From positions 1,302,001 through 1,366,000 of the forward strand of contig OX621250.1 in NCBI GenBank assembly GCA_951640165.1: a DNA stretch of 64,000 bases. Direction: 5' to 3'. Below the pieces are notes generated by a model. The model was given only the letters and a program-made list of their open reading frames with translations. It did not search any database and had not been told where the DNA came from. How positions within the stretch are numbered: position 1 is the first letter of the stretch; every line of letters starts with the position of its first letter. Of the stretch, positions 42,635 to 52,859 are shown piece by piece. The DNA is from Pseudoips prasinana. Its lineage: Eukaryota; Arthropoda; Insecta; Lepidoptera; Nolidae. The translations under genes were made by a program, and so were the position numbers.

Positions 42635-43146
42635 ACATAAAATACCAAACACAAAACCACAACATTAAAAGATCAAAAGTCTATGTTTCATTTTGTTTCT
42701 ATTGATCCAATTTGGGAACGTCCCAATCATATCAAAGTGTGGTCTCCTACAACTATTGTTAGATGTGATCGCTCCATTGGCGAGTGACGTCATCCGTGAC
42801 TTGGCTCTGCATAATGTGGGGCTACATGCAAATTGCTGGGGTTGCGACTAATTCGAACGTGTGTAAATTTCACTATACCCAGTACACGAGGAGCACGACG
42901 CTGTTACAGTCAAACTCACGTTAGTGGACACAATGGCACTACCAAAATCGCCCAGGAACGTCTTATGAACGCTGTCAAAGCAATTTGATGACGTGGAGTC
43001 GACTGTACCTATTGATGGTACAAAAAGCCCACTCATCACAGCTCAGAACTAATACTGTGAGACCTATGGATTGTCATGTATAGGAATCTAACTCGAAATA
43101 CGAGAGTACCAATAGTAATAGTACTAGTAGTAGTAGTAGAATTAGT
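42635..43146. other. Unrecognised stretch
   Basis: No feature supported. (TAG)n-like AGTACTAGTAGTAGTAGTAG at about 43121 precedes the LINE fragment. Confidence 0.3.
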
Positions 43147-43609
43147 TGCATACTACCCGTCTCCACAAAATAAGTAACTCTTTTATGGGGCAATGTATAA
43201 GATTCTATAACAAACTTCCCAATGATATTAGAGAATTGTCTTCGAATAAGTTTAAAAGAATTATTAAAGCCAAATTGTGTAGCAATCATGTGTGTTGACT
43301 CAGAACAACTCAATCCCAAGCACTTTTATCACTTAAATAATCAGAAATTTTGTAATATGCCCATATTACTAAATTTCTGATTATTTAAGTGATAAAAGTG
43401 CTTGGGATTGAGTTGTTCTGAGTCAACACACATGATTGTAATTAATCTTAAGTATATTTTATTTTAAAAAAGGATTCCTACTGAGTTTTCTGGCAGTGTT
43501 TCTCAGTAGCTGCTACGTCATGCACTGCACGGTAGGGTAAAAAAATATGACGATTCCACATAAATGTAAAATTTTTACGGAATCAATGATTTTTGACTTT
43601 GACTTTGAC
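43147..43609 (+). mobile_element. CR1/Jockey-like LINE 3' end with internal foldback
   Basis: Same family as 28801-31518. 43147-43284 matches 31129-31266 with about one substitution. Then an inverted copy of the next 76 bases is inserted, after which the forward sequence continues to the tail TTTGAC x3 (43592-43609). Encodes the last part of ORF2 (SNSFMGQCIRFYNKLPNDIR). 5'-truncated; no clear target duplication. Confidence 0.92.
43285..43436. repeat. 76-bp-arm palindrome inside a LINE copy
   Basis: 43285-43360 (from ATCATGTGTGTTGACTCAGA) and 43361-43436 (to TCAACACACATGAT) are reverse complements with two mismatches next to the centre and no spacer. The right arm is in normal LINE order and continues into the 3' UTR; the left arm is the extra inverted copy. 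It covers the end of the ORF including its stop. Confidence 0.95.
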
Positions 43610-45011
43610 TACGAGGCGGTTATGATAACTAGTACACCAAGTTAAAACCAGTCCAAATAATACCTTTATATTTGGGATGAGATACATATTTTGTTGGCCA
43701 CCTGAAATAAATCGGGAGTACGATGAATTGTAATTATAGTTACGCTACGAATCGCTTTAAAATTCTTATTTTGAATAGTTTAATTACATGTGGAAAACAA
43801 GCCGAAATATAAAGGGCATGCTTTTAACATTCCATTATATTTGTTGTATCTTTTCGACTTGTGGGATGGAACGTTTGGCGTCGTAACGCGTGTTTATTGT
43901 TTCGTGAAACATTTGATCGGCGATTCCTATGACCAGAGAGTTGGCCTTTTTGAGTCGAAGAATCAGCTTTGCCATACAATGTATACAGCAAGGAAACGAG
44001 GTCAAACTTCTGGTCCCTTTAGCTCCCGACGATGCGGATTATTTTTTCGACACCCAGTAACTAGCTAAGCTTTTTTTTTACTTATCTCTAAAAATAACAT
44101 TAAAAATATGATACCCCCTGTCTATGATTACCTTATTTCGGAACTTTTGCATAATTACGATGGGTATTTTTTTCTTGCATTTTACGGGTAAAAGAGAATT
44201 AGGTTATGTCATTTATGAAACATAAAAATCCTTCACAGACTTAGTATTAAGTGGTTATTTTACTTAATGAAAATAATCCGCAGAATCTTCGGTGGAATTC
44301 CGTGGAGAAAATCGAATGGTTGGACTTGGTTATTTATTATTAGTTGCGATTTAATTTTGAAATAACGTGTCAATTGTCCATTCGTATGTACTGCAGCGGT
44401 GTCGCAAATTTACCTCGTATTTAACGAAATATTCATACCTCCACAGACTCTGGCGTTGTATGAAATTTTTAATTTGGCTGTTAATTTTTATGGGTGCGAA
44501 GTAATGGTCTTATAGGGGATGCGCGGTGAAATGTTTTAATCTTCAAATATAAATATTTTGGACTGTTTCCATCATATAACAACGGCGTTGTTTAAAAGAA
44601 CAGTATTTGTCTCATCTACCTTCGAATGAATAATTTTAATCAACGTACTAATGCATTACACCATCATAAAGAAATTGTATAATACTGACTTGTCAATAAA
44701 ATGTTAATACCTATGTATGCAAAAAAATATATATAACGTTAGAGCTGCTAACTAAGTAGGTGTCATTTAGTAGTTATTTTTAAATCATTCCTCCATATTA
44801 TTAGTTTTATAATAGCTGGTTAAATTTAACTATTTAATTTAATATTAAATGTACTCTCTATTCCGATTATAACGTGTAACGCTTACGTGTTTTCTGAGGC
44901 GACTTCGAGACTCCGGGCTGCTGCTGTATGCTCATTAGGTATAAAGGCTTTTTTAATCTACTTTACTCTCATACATCTGACTTTTGAGGCACTGTAAAAA
45001 AGTAACAGGGG
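43610..45011. other. 1.4-kb stretch, one unassigned 92-codon ORF
   Basis: ORF 43790-44068 (MENKPKYKGHAFNIPLYLLY...) has mixed composition and a possible hydrophobic N-terminal segment but no recognised motif. No repeat family of this window occurs here, so it may be unique host DNA. Confidence 0.3.
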
Positions 45012-45246
45012 GGCTACCGGCTAAGTCGCCAAACATCGGGATAGCGATCGGCGTTCAAATAAATAAAGGTTAAAAATGGCTTTATCAATCGTTAAATCGG
45101 CTTCCATGAGCACATGTGACATCATAAATGGGCCGCAATCGATTTTCAACGTCGATGCCGATTTAACGATTGATTAAGTCATTTTAAACCTTTATTTATT
45201 TGAACGCCGATTACTATTCCGATGTTCGGCGACTTAGCCGGTAGCC
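45012..45246. mobile_element. MITE-I, foldback element with ~95-bp terminal repeats
   Basis: Left end GGCTACCGGCTAAGTCGCC and right end its complement. The terminal repeats extend inward through GGCGTTCAAATAAATAAAGG and AATCGTTAAATCGGC with small gaps, leaving a core of about 50 bp (CATGAGCACATGTGACATCA, AATGGGCCGCAATCGATTTT). No ORF. A truncated sister is at 12475. No certain target duplication; TA lies symmetrically within the ends, so a Tc1/mariner-type MITE is possible but unproven. Confidence 0.85.
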
Positions 45247-45829
45247 ATTCAGGTAAGTTCAGCAATCATTTGCACATCCGCAAATTGATTAATATGAAAG
45301 ATGGCCGTTTGTTAATAATGTCCCAGGATATTATTTATCATTATGAAATAGTAACATTTGTACTAATTACAATCTACATACCTTAGCATAAATTAACAAA
45401 TAGTACAAAAAATACCCCTTTAGTATCACTGCATCAAATTACCCCCCCTACAAGTTTAAATGGCTCGAATATGTAAATTGCGATCGCGTTAGCAACAGTA
45501 AGAATTAATTGTTTGATTTAATTTATACCTTTTGTCTGATTATAGTTCGTTTATGTTGGGGAGAAGAATTATACCTTTTTACGGAGGAACAATGTATCTA
45601 ATTTGACTACTACTTGATTAAATATTGTACCTTATATTTGTGGAATGAAACTCATTAAAAGTGTTTTTACTTTTTAGCGCTGAATGATACTCATTCGATA
45701 CCTTATTTTAGGATATGACATCTCAAAGATACATATTTACTACAGAGAGTGATAATAATTATTACAAAAGATATGTCAATTCTTCCTCAATTATAATTAA
45801 GGATGATGATGATGATGTCATCCCGATCG

Positions 45830-46310
45830 AGTGTCTTAATGGAGACTAGCCAATTGCGTAGGACATATTATAGTGCACAAGTGTGTGTCCAAACACAGGG
45901 GCACTTTATACTCCATCACGGTCACCGTAGCTTAGTTGGTAGTGATCCTGCCTACGAAGCTGGTGGTCATGGGTTCGAATCCCGGTAAGTGCAAATATTT
46001 GTGTGATGAGCACGAATATTTGTTTCTGAGTCATGGATGTTTTCTATGTATATAAGTATTTATCTATCTGTATAAGTATGTATATCATCGCCTGGTACCC
46101 ATAGTACAAGCTTTGCTTAGTTTGGGGCTAGGATGATCTGTGTGACATTGTCCCCAGATATTATTATTATTATTTATCACTCTCATGATCCGATGGAACG
46201 CCTAGCGACACGACCAGAAAGAGTTCAGGTGCAGGACCGACAGCTTTACGTGCTCTCCGAGGCACGGGGGTGTAATACCGCCAACTTCCAGACTTCGGGC
46301 TGATACTGAG
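45830..46310 (+). repeat. rep-M copy split by SINE1
   Basis: Left part ATGGAGACTAGCCAATTGCG, GTGCACAAGTGTGTGTCCAA, CAGGGGCACTTTATACTCC. Right part TCTCATGATCCGATGGAACG, ACGACCAGAAAGAGTTCAGG, GACCGACAGCTTTACGTGCT. The uninterrupted order is confirmed by the inverted copy at 57700-57955. Confidence 0.7.
45919..46175 (+). mobile_element. SINE1, full length, TSD ATCAC
   Basis: Head GGTCACCGTAGCTTAGTTGG, B box GGTTCGAATCC, body GATGAGCACGAATATTTG, end TTTGCTTAGTTTGGGGCTAG, GACATTGTCCCCAGATATT plus (ATT)n tail. ATCAC is repeated on both sides (45914-45918 and 46176-46180), an exact 5-bp target duplication in rep-M. Confidence 0.9.
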
Positions 46311-46424
46311 AAATTTCTTTTTACGGAACAATCCCAAAATCACTTTTTGGCCCGACCCTGGATAAATAAGGATAAGCAGGCCAGAAACTTTTCTTCTGTC
46401 TTATATACAATTTCTTACAGCAGC

Positions 46425-46525
46425 TAGGAAGACGTAGCGTGAGGAGGTCCCCATAAAGTCTACCGATGATCTTGCGAGGGTTGCTGGAAGTCGCACCATG
46501 CGGTAGGGTAACCAGCAATTGTGCT
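46425..46525 (+). mobile_element. RTE-a fragment
   Basis: GCTAGGAAGACGTAGCGTGA, TCTACCGATGATCTTGCGAG, GTTGCTGGAAGTCGCACCAT and AACCAGCAATTGTG. No tail. Confidence 0.55.
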
Positions 46526-46554
46526 GACAGGATGTCACTTACATACAGCACCAT

Positions 46555-46830
46555 TGACAATATGTAGTAAAAATATAGCTAAAACTATAAATTTTGATAA
46601 TTAAACTTAAACATAATCTCTTTGACAATAACTTGATACGAGCTAGCTAAATATCATTGCTATTATAAAATAAATTTTATAAATGTTTTCATACAATCAA
46701 TACAATGTGTACCTAAATATCTATGTAACTAGAAATAATAATTTATACAACCATATTACTACAAACATGTTCTGACTATTTACAAGCGCTTTTTTAAAGT
46801 CTACGTGAATAAATACTTTTTTAATTTTAA
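46555..46830 (+). repeat. rep-E, long copy
   Basis: ACAATATGTAGTAAAAATAT, CTTTGACAATAACTTGATAC, ATAAAATAAATTTTATAAAT, CATGTTCTGACTATTTACAA, GCGCTTTTTTAAAGTCTACG and TGAATAAATAC. Comparable length to 12920-13275. Confidence 0.6.
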
Positions 46831-47260
46831 TAATTTATTTTATTTTACACTAGGATAACCATTGCCCACACGATGAGTAAATAAGTAATCACGCATCACT
46901 ATCGCGTCGTTACCTATTCTCATACTCAAAATATTTAGTTCTATAACTCGTCTCACATATCATTCATAAAACTCCACTAACAATCCCATCAAACTATGGA
47001 CTAACCCTTCGAACACGCTGAAATTTATTCACGAGAACACGTACAATATGGTCCCCGGTAGCCCCGTGCCCACCAGACGGGCACGGTCCGATTCTATTAG
47101 TGCCAAAATTCGCCAATACGAACAAAAACGAACAAAAATGCCCCTTACCCATCGCATCGCATCATAAAGTTAAAGTTAGACGTGGCAGTTCAAATTTGTC
47201 GGCACTTTTATACGTGCAAAATACAAATGTACTATAAGACTTGTTTTTTTTTCAGACATA

Positions 47261-47379
47261 TGTACAGACGCCTGCACATCCAGCTACCCCAACCTGTCAA
47301 ATTTATATAAGTAGCATAAGGTTCACTTTCAATTGCGGAAATTTGACAGAGGCTAGCTTGATGTGCTGGCGTCTGTACA
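47261..47379. mobile_element. MITE-J copy 2
   Basis: A 119-bp element: TGTACAGACGCCTGCACATC at the left and the complement of TGTACAGACGCCAGCACATC at the right; inner CTACCCCAACCTGTCAAATT and AAATTTGACAGAGGCTAGC. The 10-base outer ends TGTACAGACG are perfectly inverted. Shorter than copy 1 (143 bp) by an internal gap. Confidence 0.8.
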
Positions 47380-47474
47380 AATATTAGCTGTTATCATTGT
47401 TTTCCGAGTTCTACATTTCGTAATACAATACTTAGATATACTTCCTACAATGTTATACAATTAATATGTGGTAT

Positions 47475-47720
47475 AATTGCTGCTGTGTGGCTGATGGCAG
47501 AGAATATTACCACATCATATCATTCATCCTCACTTCATCTATCAAGAAACGGGTGGCAGCATCTCTCTGTGTCTTATGACCATCATACCGCGACCCGTCG
47601 CCAACCCGGCTGCTAAGCGTGGCGATTATCATCATCATTATTATGTCAGCGTAATGTCGTCCACTGCTAGACAAAGGCTTCCCCAAAAGATTTCTACAAT
47701 AGACTTCTGTCCATAATTTG
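47475..47720 (+). repeat. rep-G followed by inverted RTE-a tail
   Basis: GTGTGGCTGATGGCAGAGAA, TCAAGAAACGGGTGGCAGCA, ATCATACCGCGACCCGTCGC and AAGCGTGGCGATTATCATCA are rep-G. From about 47628 the text ATCATCATTATTATGTCAGC, GTCCACTGCTAGACAAAGGC and TTCCCCAAAAGATTTCTACA is an RTE-a end in inverse orientation. The two are joined through their shared trinucleotide tail. Confidence 0.55.
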
Positions 47721-47814
47721 GAAGGATGATGATGCAAAGAATAACATAAATAAAAAAAATTAAAATCCCTAGACAGTTGTCAAAGTGTTTAGTATTTTAC
47801 TAGTTAAGCTATTC

Positions 47815-48000
47815 ATTTGATACCCATATTAAGAGAGTTGTGTAAAAATATGTTTACCACCATTTTATGGGGGCGGCCACCAAATTAAATCAAAATCGGT
47901 TTATCCGTTCGAGAGCTACAATGGCACAGACAGAACAACATTAGACACGTAAAACTATAACACCCCGTTGGTTTTGCGTAGGGTGTTAAAAAGAAGGTGC
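47815..48000 (+). repeat. Dispersed repeat ending GTTGGTTTTGCGTAGGGTG
   Basis: ATTTGATACCCATATTAAGA, CCATTTTATGGGGGCGGCC, CAAAATCGGTTTATCCGTTC, GAGCTACAATGGCACAGACA, and CTATAACACCCCGTTGGTT. I recall similar text as common in Lepidoptera. Single copy in this window. Confidence 0.45.
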
Positions 48001-48069
48001 ACTATGGTCTCTTAACCGACGCCTCTCCTTTAACCAAGCAGACGATGTAAATTAGAACTGGCATTGCTG

Positions 48070-48270
48070 CATTAATGCCGCACTTATACTTATAAGCTAG
48101 CTAAATCAGAAATTAAATATTATAACAAAAAAGATTATACTCTCCCTGTACTTAAATATCTATACTATTATGTACCTAGAAATAATTATGCTTACTTAAT
48201 TATACTAAAAACATGTTCTGACTATTAACAAGCGCTTTTTAGTCTACGTGAAGAAAAACGTTTTTTTAAA
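48070..48270 (+). repeat. rep-E copy
   Basis: TATAAGCTAGCTAAATCAG, CCCTGTACTTAAATATCTAT, AACATGTTCTGACTATTAAC and AAGCGCTTTTTAGTCTACGT. Confidence 0.55.
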
Positions 48271-48687
48271 TTTGATTTCAAAGAACGGCTGTGCTGTATC
48301 TGACATTTATAAAATCTGAACCTATTAAGACAGGTTAATTTGATGTTGTCTAATAATAATTAAGTGCAGGGCACACTGCACATTTATTTTTCAGTTCTCT
48401 CTATTTTATTATTCTATGACCGCAGCTGTAGTACAAAAAGTAAACTATGATGGGCAAATATCCATTAGAGGAGGGAATGTAAAGTTGGATCCAATGTTTG
48501 CAAACCAGAGCAGGTGACACCAATGTTGGTTACACTCTTGAAGCGTATATCTGAAGGTATAATACTTTAATTATCTCAGGCCAATAATGTAGAAATATAA
48601 GCCATAAATAGACTTAATAAATATTATTGAAAGTTTTATTACGGCTATTTTACTGGCGTTCGGAATTGTTGATAAATAATTTTATTA

Positions 48688-49097
48688 TAATATCTTGGAA
48701 TATTATTAACACAAGGCCATCTGCTCCAAAATAAGCAGAGCTTTTACTATGGAAACCAGATATACCTACTACATATATTACTTTTCTTTTGTAAATACAT
48801 ACTTATGTAGATAATCACACCCAAACCCAGGGCAATAATACCTGTTCACGCATACAAATAGCTGTCCTGGCTGGGCATCGAACCTACGACCTGCGGCATG
48901 GAAAGCATCTATACCTATATATATAATGTTTTAACATTCCGTGTACCTAAATATCTGTAATAAGTAACTATAAATAATAACTGTATTACTACAAACATGT
49001 TCTGACTATTTACAAACGCTTTTTTAAAGTCTACGTGAATAAAAACATTTTTAATTTTATTATTTTTATTTATTCTACCAACCACGCCACCTGTCGA
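48688..49097 (-). mobile_element. SINE2 split by rep-E
   Basis: Inverted SINE2: ATATCTTGGAATATTATTAA, CAAGGCCATCTGCTCCAAAA, TATGGAAACCAGATATACCT, CTGTCCTGGCTGGGCATCGA, CCTGCGGCATGGAAAGCATC; then rep-E; then ACCAACCACGCCACCTGTC, the outer head. The head motif resumes exactly where it was broken. Confidence 0.8.
48912..49073 (+). mobile_element. rep-E inserted in SINE2, TSD TCTA
   Basis: A 162-bp copy: ATTCCGTGTACCTAAATATC, ACAAACATGTTCTGACTATT, TACAAACGCTTTTTTAAAGT, CTACGTGAATAAAAACATTT and an AT-rich tail. TCTA flanks it (48908-48911 and 49074-49077). This shows rep-E moves as an independent, 5'-variable unit. Confidence 0.75.
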
Positions 49098-49671
49098 AAA
49101 GGAGACAATGAACCCTTTTGAATTGATGAATTAAAGCTGTAAAATTTTTGTATCATGTCATTAAACCTAAAGCAAAACCTCCCATATCACATTTATACTA
49201 TTCAGTTCTAAGCGCAGATCTTATGAAGGCTCAAAGAAATTAGATGTCAACAATACATATTTCCATCAAACCCTCTTTAACTGGACCCTGGTAACTGATC
49301 TAATAATAGGAGAGTACTCCAAATAAACAAAAGCTAACGAAGATAACGTAACGTTCCAATGTATTAACACATACAATCCTGCAAGCCTTATAAACATTAA
49401 TCTGCATAAAAGCCGTTTAGCCAAGACCCACTTAACATAACTTCAAGAAAATAACGGACAGTTTTTGTTGCAGCTACGTTTGAAACTGCAGTATTTTTTA
49501 CCAACGTTGTCCCCTACATAAAGCTATATTTTTTTTAACATTTTGGCCGTTCTTTATATATTTTTTTTACTTTGTTTAAGAGAAAATAAACAACAGTCAG
49601 CAAATGATTAAGATATAACGACAGGGCAAAACTAAAGGTGTAATAATTTGAATTGAAATTATTATGTTTTT

Positions 49672-49932
49672 GCCTGTTGGCGTGGTTGGTAGATACGCTG
49701 CCTTTCACGCCGCAGGTCGTGGGCTCGATTCCCACCCGGGACAAATATTTGTGTGCAAGAACATGTCTGTTTGTCCTGAGTCTGGGTGTAAATTATCTAT
49801 ATAAGTATGTCTTTACATAAGAAAAATAGTATATGTAGTATATCAGTTATCTGGTTTCCATAGTACAAGCTCTGCTTAGTTTGGGATCAGATGGCCGTGT
49901 GTGAATAATGTCCCAGGATATTATTATTATTA
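49672..49932 (+). mobile_element. SINE2, full length
   Basis: Head GCCTGTTGGCGTGGTTGGTA, B-box region CGCAGGTCGTGGGCTCGATT, body CATGTCTGTTTGTCCTGAGT, CTGGGTGTAAATTATCTATA, end GTTATCTGGTTTCCATAGTA, GATGGCCGTGTGTGAATAAT, (TAT)n tail. The best SINE2 consensus-like copy. A 69-codon ORF on the other strand is the SINE reversed. Confidence 0.9.
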
Positions 49933-49977
49933 TTAAAACCTAAAGATTCAAATTCTGACCAGAACAAATTTCTAATA

Positions 49978-50149
49978 CTAGCTGCCCCGCGGTTTTACCC
50001 GCGTAATACTTTATAAATTATACCCTGTGTGTTAATCCAAGGTGTCAGCTTGCTCCATACCCAATTTTATTAAAATCGCTTCAGCCGTTTAGACGTGAAG
50101 AAGAAACAAACATACACACTCACAAACTTTCACCTTTATAATATTATCG
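49978..50149 (-). mobile_element. Non-autonomous Helitron, 0.19-kb type
   Basis: Inverted: CTAGCTGCCCCGCGGTTTTA-CCCGCG (two bases missing after CTAGCTG), CTTTATAAATTATACCCTGT, TTTATTAAAATCGCTTCAGC, ACGTGAAGAAGAAACAAACA, CCTTTATAATATTATCGGG. Close relative of 11525 and 56310. Confidence 0.82.
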
Positions 50150-51014
50150 GGACTAGTCCCTCCCTCCTACCCACCACTGCAACTCCTGTAAGCCAGGATC
50201 AACAGTGACAACAAATGACACTGAGCGGTGAAGCTCAGGCATGTCCCGGGGAATCGCTTTAACTGTCTTGGGTCCCGCAACGAGTTTAATCAGAAAGAAA
50301 AAAAGAAAGAGTTAGAAAATGAATAGTTCCACTTCCCTCCAGAGCAAAGCGGGAAACAGAATGATGTAAAGAGGCTATAGCATCATAAAATGAGAGATTT
50401 GCAACTAGAGAAGCCAGCTGCAAAAGCACCGCGGATCAATTTAAGGGTCCTAAGTGAGCTGTTATATTTGATTCCAATAGTAGGTATGGCAAAAGCGCTT
50501 AAACGCACGGAAGTTGTTCCTTGTTGCCACAAGATCCGTATAATAAACTACTCTAGATATTGGTTGCAAGCTGTTTAACATAATATCACGCTGATTTTGC
50601 CAGAGATCACACTCTCAAAGGATGTGGTGAGCAGATTGTTCATATTCGGTACTAGAAGTTGAGCACCGACAGATTGGTGAAGATACTAATTTGAAACTAA
50701 ACAATTTACTTTTAAAATTGCCGTGTCCGGTAAGAATTTGGGCAACACAATGGTCTATGATTAGCCAAGTTTTATTTAACCGTTCGCGTACGTCCGGAAA
50801 GAACTGGTGCAGATGGCGACCCTTGGTTGAGCTATTCCATCTACATTGCCATTCATTTAGTAGTTCGTCATTTAAGTCAGTTATTGGCATAAATAGCCTG
50901 GTTATTTTCGTACGGTCGCGTAATGATAAGAAATCGTTTTCTACATTTTTGCGCGTAGAATAATACATTGCTGCTCGTCTTTGAACTTCAAGATCAACCG
51001 GAAGTACACCCGCT
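50150..51014 (-). mobile_element. R1-like LINE 3' part
   Basis: Minus-strand LINE remnant: ORF C-terminus (50462-51014) followed by a downstream non-coding part to about 50150 (includes CCCAAGACAGTTAAAGCGAT and GTCCCGGGGAATCGC read across strands). 5'-truncated at about 51014, where AT-rich text ATTAATATTATAAGCGGG begins. Confidence 0.65.
50462..51014 (-). pseudogene. R1-like LINE ORF2 C-terminus with one nonsense codon
   Basis: Open from about 51014 (GVLPVDLEVQRRAAMYYSTR) to 50462, about 184 codons. Contains WQCRWNSSTKGRHLHQFFPD, ILTGHGNFKSKLFSFKLV, then a Cys-Arg-Cys ... His-His zinc-knuckle-like C-terminus, typical of R1/LOA-type LINEs after the reverse transcriptase. One in-frame TGA at 50615-50617 sits where the family normally has Trp (HHIL-stop-ECDLW), so a single base change explains it. 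Then the frame goes on to FCHTYYWNQI and a stop. Confidence 0.78.
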
Positions 51015-51019
51015 TATAA

Positions 51020-51695
51020 TATTAATGTGATTAGTATTAATCTATACTTACATATATTATGATTCTGAAAGCGTGTTTGTTAGTTCACTCTTTTTGTATC
51101 TATTTTCAAACCAAAACTGTCCGAAAATTAAAACAACGTTCACATTCCGAAACACCATGTCACTAGAAGTTGTTGACTAGTTTCCCAGAAGGAATTAACA
51201 AGCCCGACACAACTGCCGGACTTACAACCGCAGTTGTGTCAAAACTGTACCTGCAAATCGAAAAAAGTTATTTTTTTATTTTAGTTAAGTTTTAGTTCTG
51301 CACCAATGATGCAGTATTTGTTTCCAACGTGTCCAACAGCCAACAAACGCAAGGCAAACATTTGTACAACGAATTTTTCCTTTAGAACTACGAGCTGATG
51401 CATTAACCGTGTTAAAAGGGATATCTCTCGATATATGGGCATTTTTATTGTTCATAAACAAGGAAAAATGTATTGTTTATTATTTATGGGGAAAGTATTA
51501 CGTTCGGAAAAACGGTAGGGGTTATTTTAATGTGTTTTGTATACAGGATTTCGTTTGTTATGTTTATGGTTTAAATATAACTTTTTTGACGTGTACACTT
51601 TTGAATTATATCTTTTGAAAATTTTAATAAATACTTTATACTTCACCTTTAATTAAAATTTAGAGTGATATGATTTCCATTACATATATTTCAGA
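51020..51695. other. Unrecognised stretch
   Basis: Contains a 10-bp stem GACACAACTG/CAGTTGTGTC (about 51208-51242) and a 69-codon AT-rich ORF (51409-51618) with no recognisable motif. Confidence 0.3.
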
Positions 51696-51699
51696 TGAA

Positions 51700-51815
51700 T
51701 GATGATCTTGTGGGTCGCTGGAAGCCGCTGGATGCTGGTAGCGGCAATTGTGGAGATCTTTGGCAGAAAGTATTGTCCAGCAGTCGATGTCTTTCAGCTG
51801 ATATTATGATAAACT
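51700..51815 (+). mobile_element. RTE-a 3' fragment
   Basis: TGATGATCTTGTGGGTCGCT, GGAAGCCGCTGGATGCTGGT, AATTGTGGAGATCTTTGGCA, TGTCCAGCAGTCGATGTC, then a degenerate tail. Confidence 0.6.
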
Positions 51816-51984
51816 TGATGAAAATATTAAGATACATTAATAATAAGTAAAGTATAATTACCGTTTAGAAAAAGCGAAAGCGATTTAAGAAAGTTTAAAT
51901 GGGCGGATTCCGTAAGCATTCTCTATCAAATGAAAAATCTAGCACTAATTAACAGCTCATAGAAGTGCTCACCCGTTCAGGGTC

Positions 51985-52085
51985 AGTGGCACTCACCGGG
52001 CCGTAAGTGATCGAAGCACCTAAGCACGCGGTTAGCCTGTAGACGGGAGACCGCCAAGTGGTTTAATTTCTTAGCGTTTCCATGG
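51985..52085 (-). repeat. rep-L fragment
   Basis: GGTCAGTGGCACTCACCGGG, CCGTAAGTGATCGAAGCACC and AGTGGTTTAATTTC resemble the inverted 3' part of rep-L. Confidence 0.35.
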
Positions 52086-52187
52086 TTCATTATAGATCAC
52101 CTTAAGCGGTCGATCTCGGTTGTTGTCTTTATCAATACACTGCCCATAGGATAAATAAAGATGAAAAGTGATAGCTATACTCTTTTT

Positions 52188-52355
52188 GTCTGCACGTGAG
52201 GCGCAGTGCACAGACATCTCGCTATTTTGGGTCTCGGGTTCGGTTCTAGTACAGTACAACTATTTGTGTGAACCATAACTAGTTGTTCTGAGTCTGGATG
52301 TGCTTAGTGTCCGTCAATTATATGATTGTATAGTACCCCGCGATACATTGATGTA
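52188..52355 (+). mobile_element. SINE3, decayed
   Basis: CTGCACGTGAGGCGCAGTGC, GGTCTCGGGTTCGGTTCTAG (B box lost), CAACTATTTGTGTGAACCAT, TAGTTGTTCTGAGTCTGGAT, AGTACCCCGCGATACA. The ATTAGGTTCCC end is missing. Confidence 0.78.
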
Positions 52356-52595
52356 TTTGAATAGTGACACGTGCAGAGTTACGTGACTTAGCATAAGGAC
52401 ACGGTAATAATATTCAGAGGACTAGATTTTTGACGCGAATAAGCTTGAAGTAAACGAGCTTTTGTGAATATTTATATTTTAATTTGTATATATGTGTTCT
52501 CCTTAAGTAGTTAATTCAGTTTTATTTTTAAATAACATTAAAAAAATAAGTTCATCAATTAGCCTGTAGTTTTACGTGATCGCTTATTTTAATGA

Positions 52596-52855
52596 CTAGC
52601 AGTGCCCGCGGACTTCGTTCCGCGTTATAAATATTTTTGTCCCTGCCCGTTTGTCGCCCAACTTGGATTAAATTATTCAAGTTTAAGTAAATATGCGTAA
52701 TTGATTTTGGAATATTTCATAGCCTATGACACTCCACAATAACGTAGCTTTCTATTGGTGAAATAATTTTGAAAATCGGTTCAGTAGATCCAGAGATTAC
52801 CCCTTACGTCGTCACAAACTCACAAACGTTACTTCTTTATTATATTAGTATAGAC
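52596..52855 (-). mobile_element. Helitron, 0.26-kb 'GCGGACTTCG' type
   Basis: Inverted: CTAGCAGTGCCCGCGGACTT-CGTTCCGCG, where the hairpin stem is CGCGGA/TCCGCG. The body has GAAAATCGGTTCAGTAGATC, CCAGAGATTACCCCTTACGT, and it ends TTATTATATTAGTATAGA before C. A fourth Helitron type with the same end architecture. Confidence 0.75.
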
Positions 52856-52859
52856 TACA

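Noticed and set aside
43790..44068. 92-codon ORF in repeat-free DNA
   Set aside because: Composition and length are compatible with chance; no motif. Could be tested by RNA data.
45012..45246. Reading MITE-I as another snap-back artefact
   Set aside because: It has a sister copy (12475) with the same core and arms, so it is an element family, not a local foldback.
47040..47110. Stem CCGTGCCC/GGGCACGG
   Set aside because: An 8-bp stem is short and the text is single copy; no associated feature.
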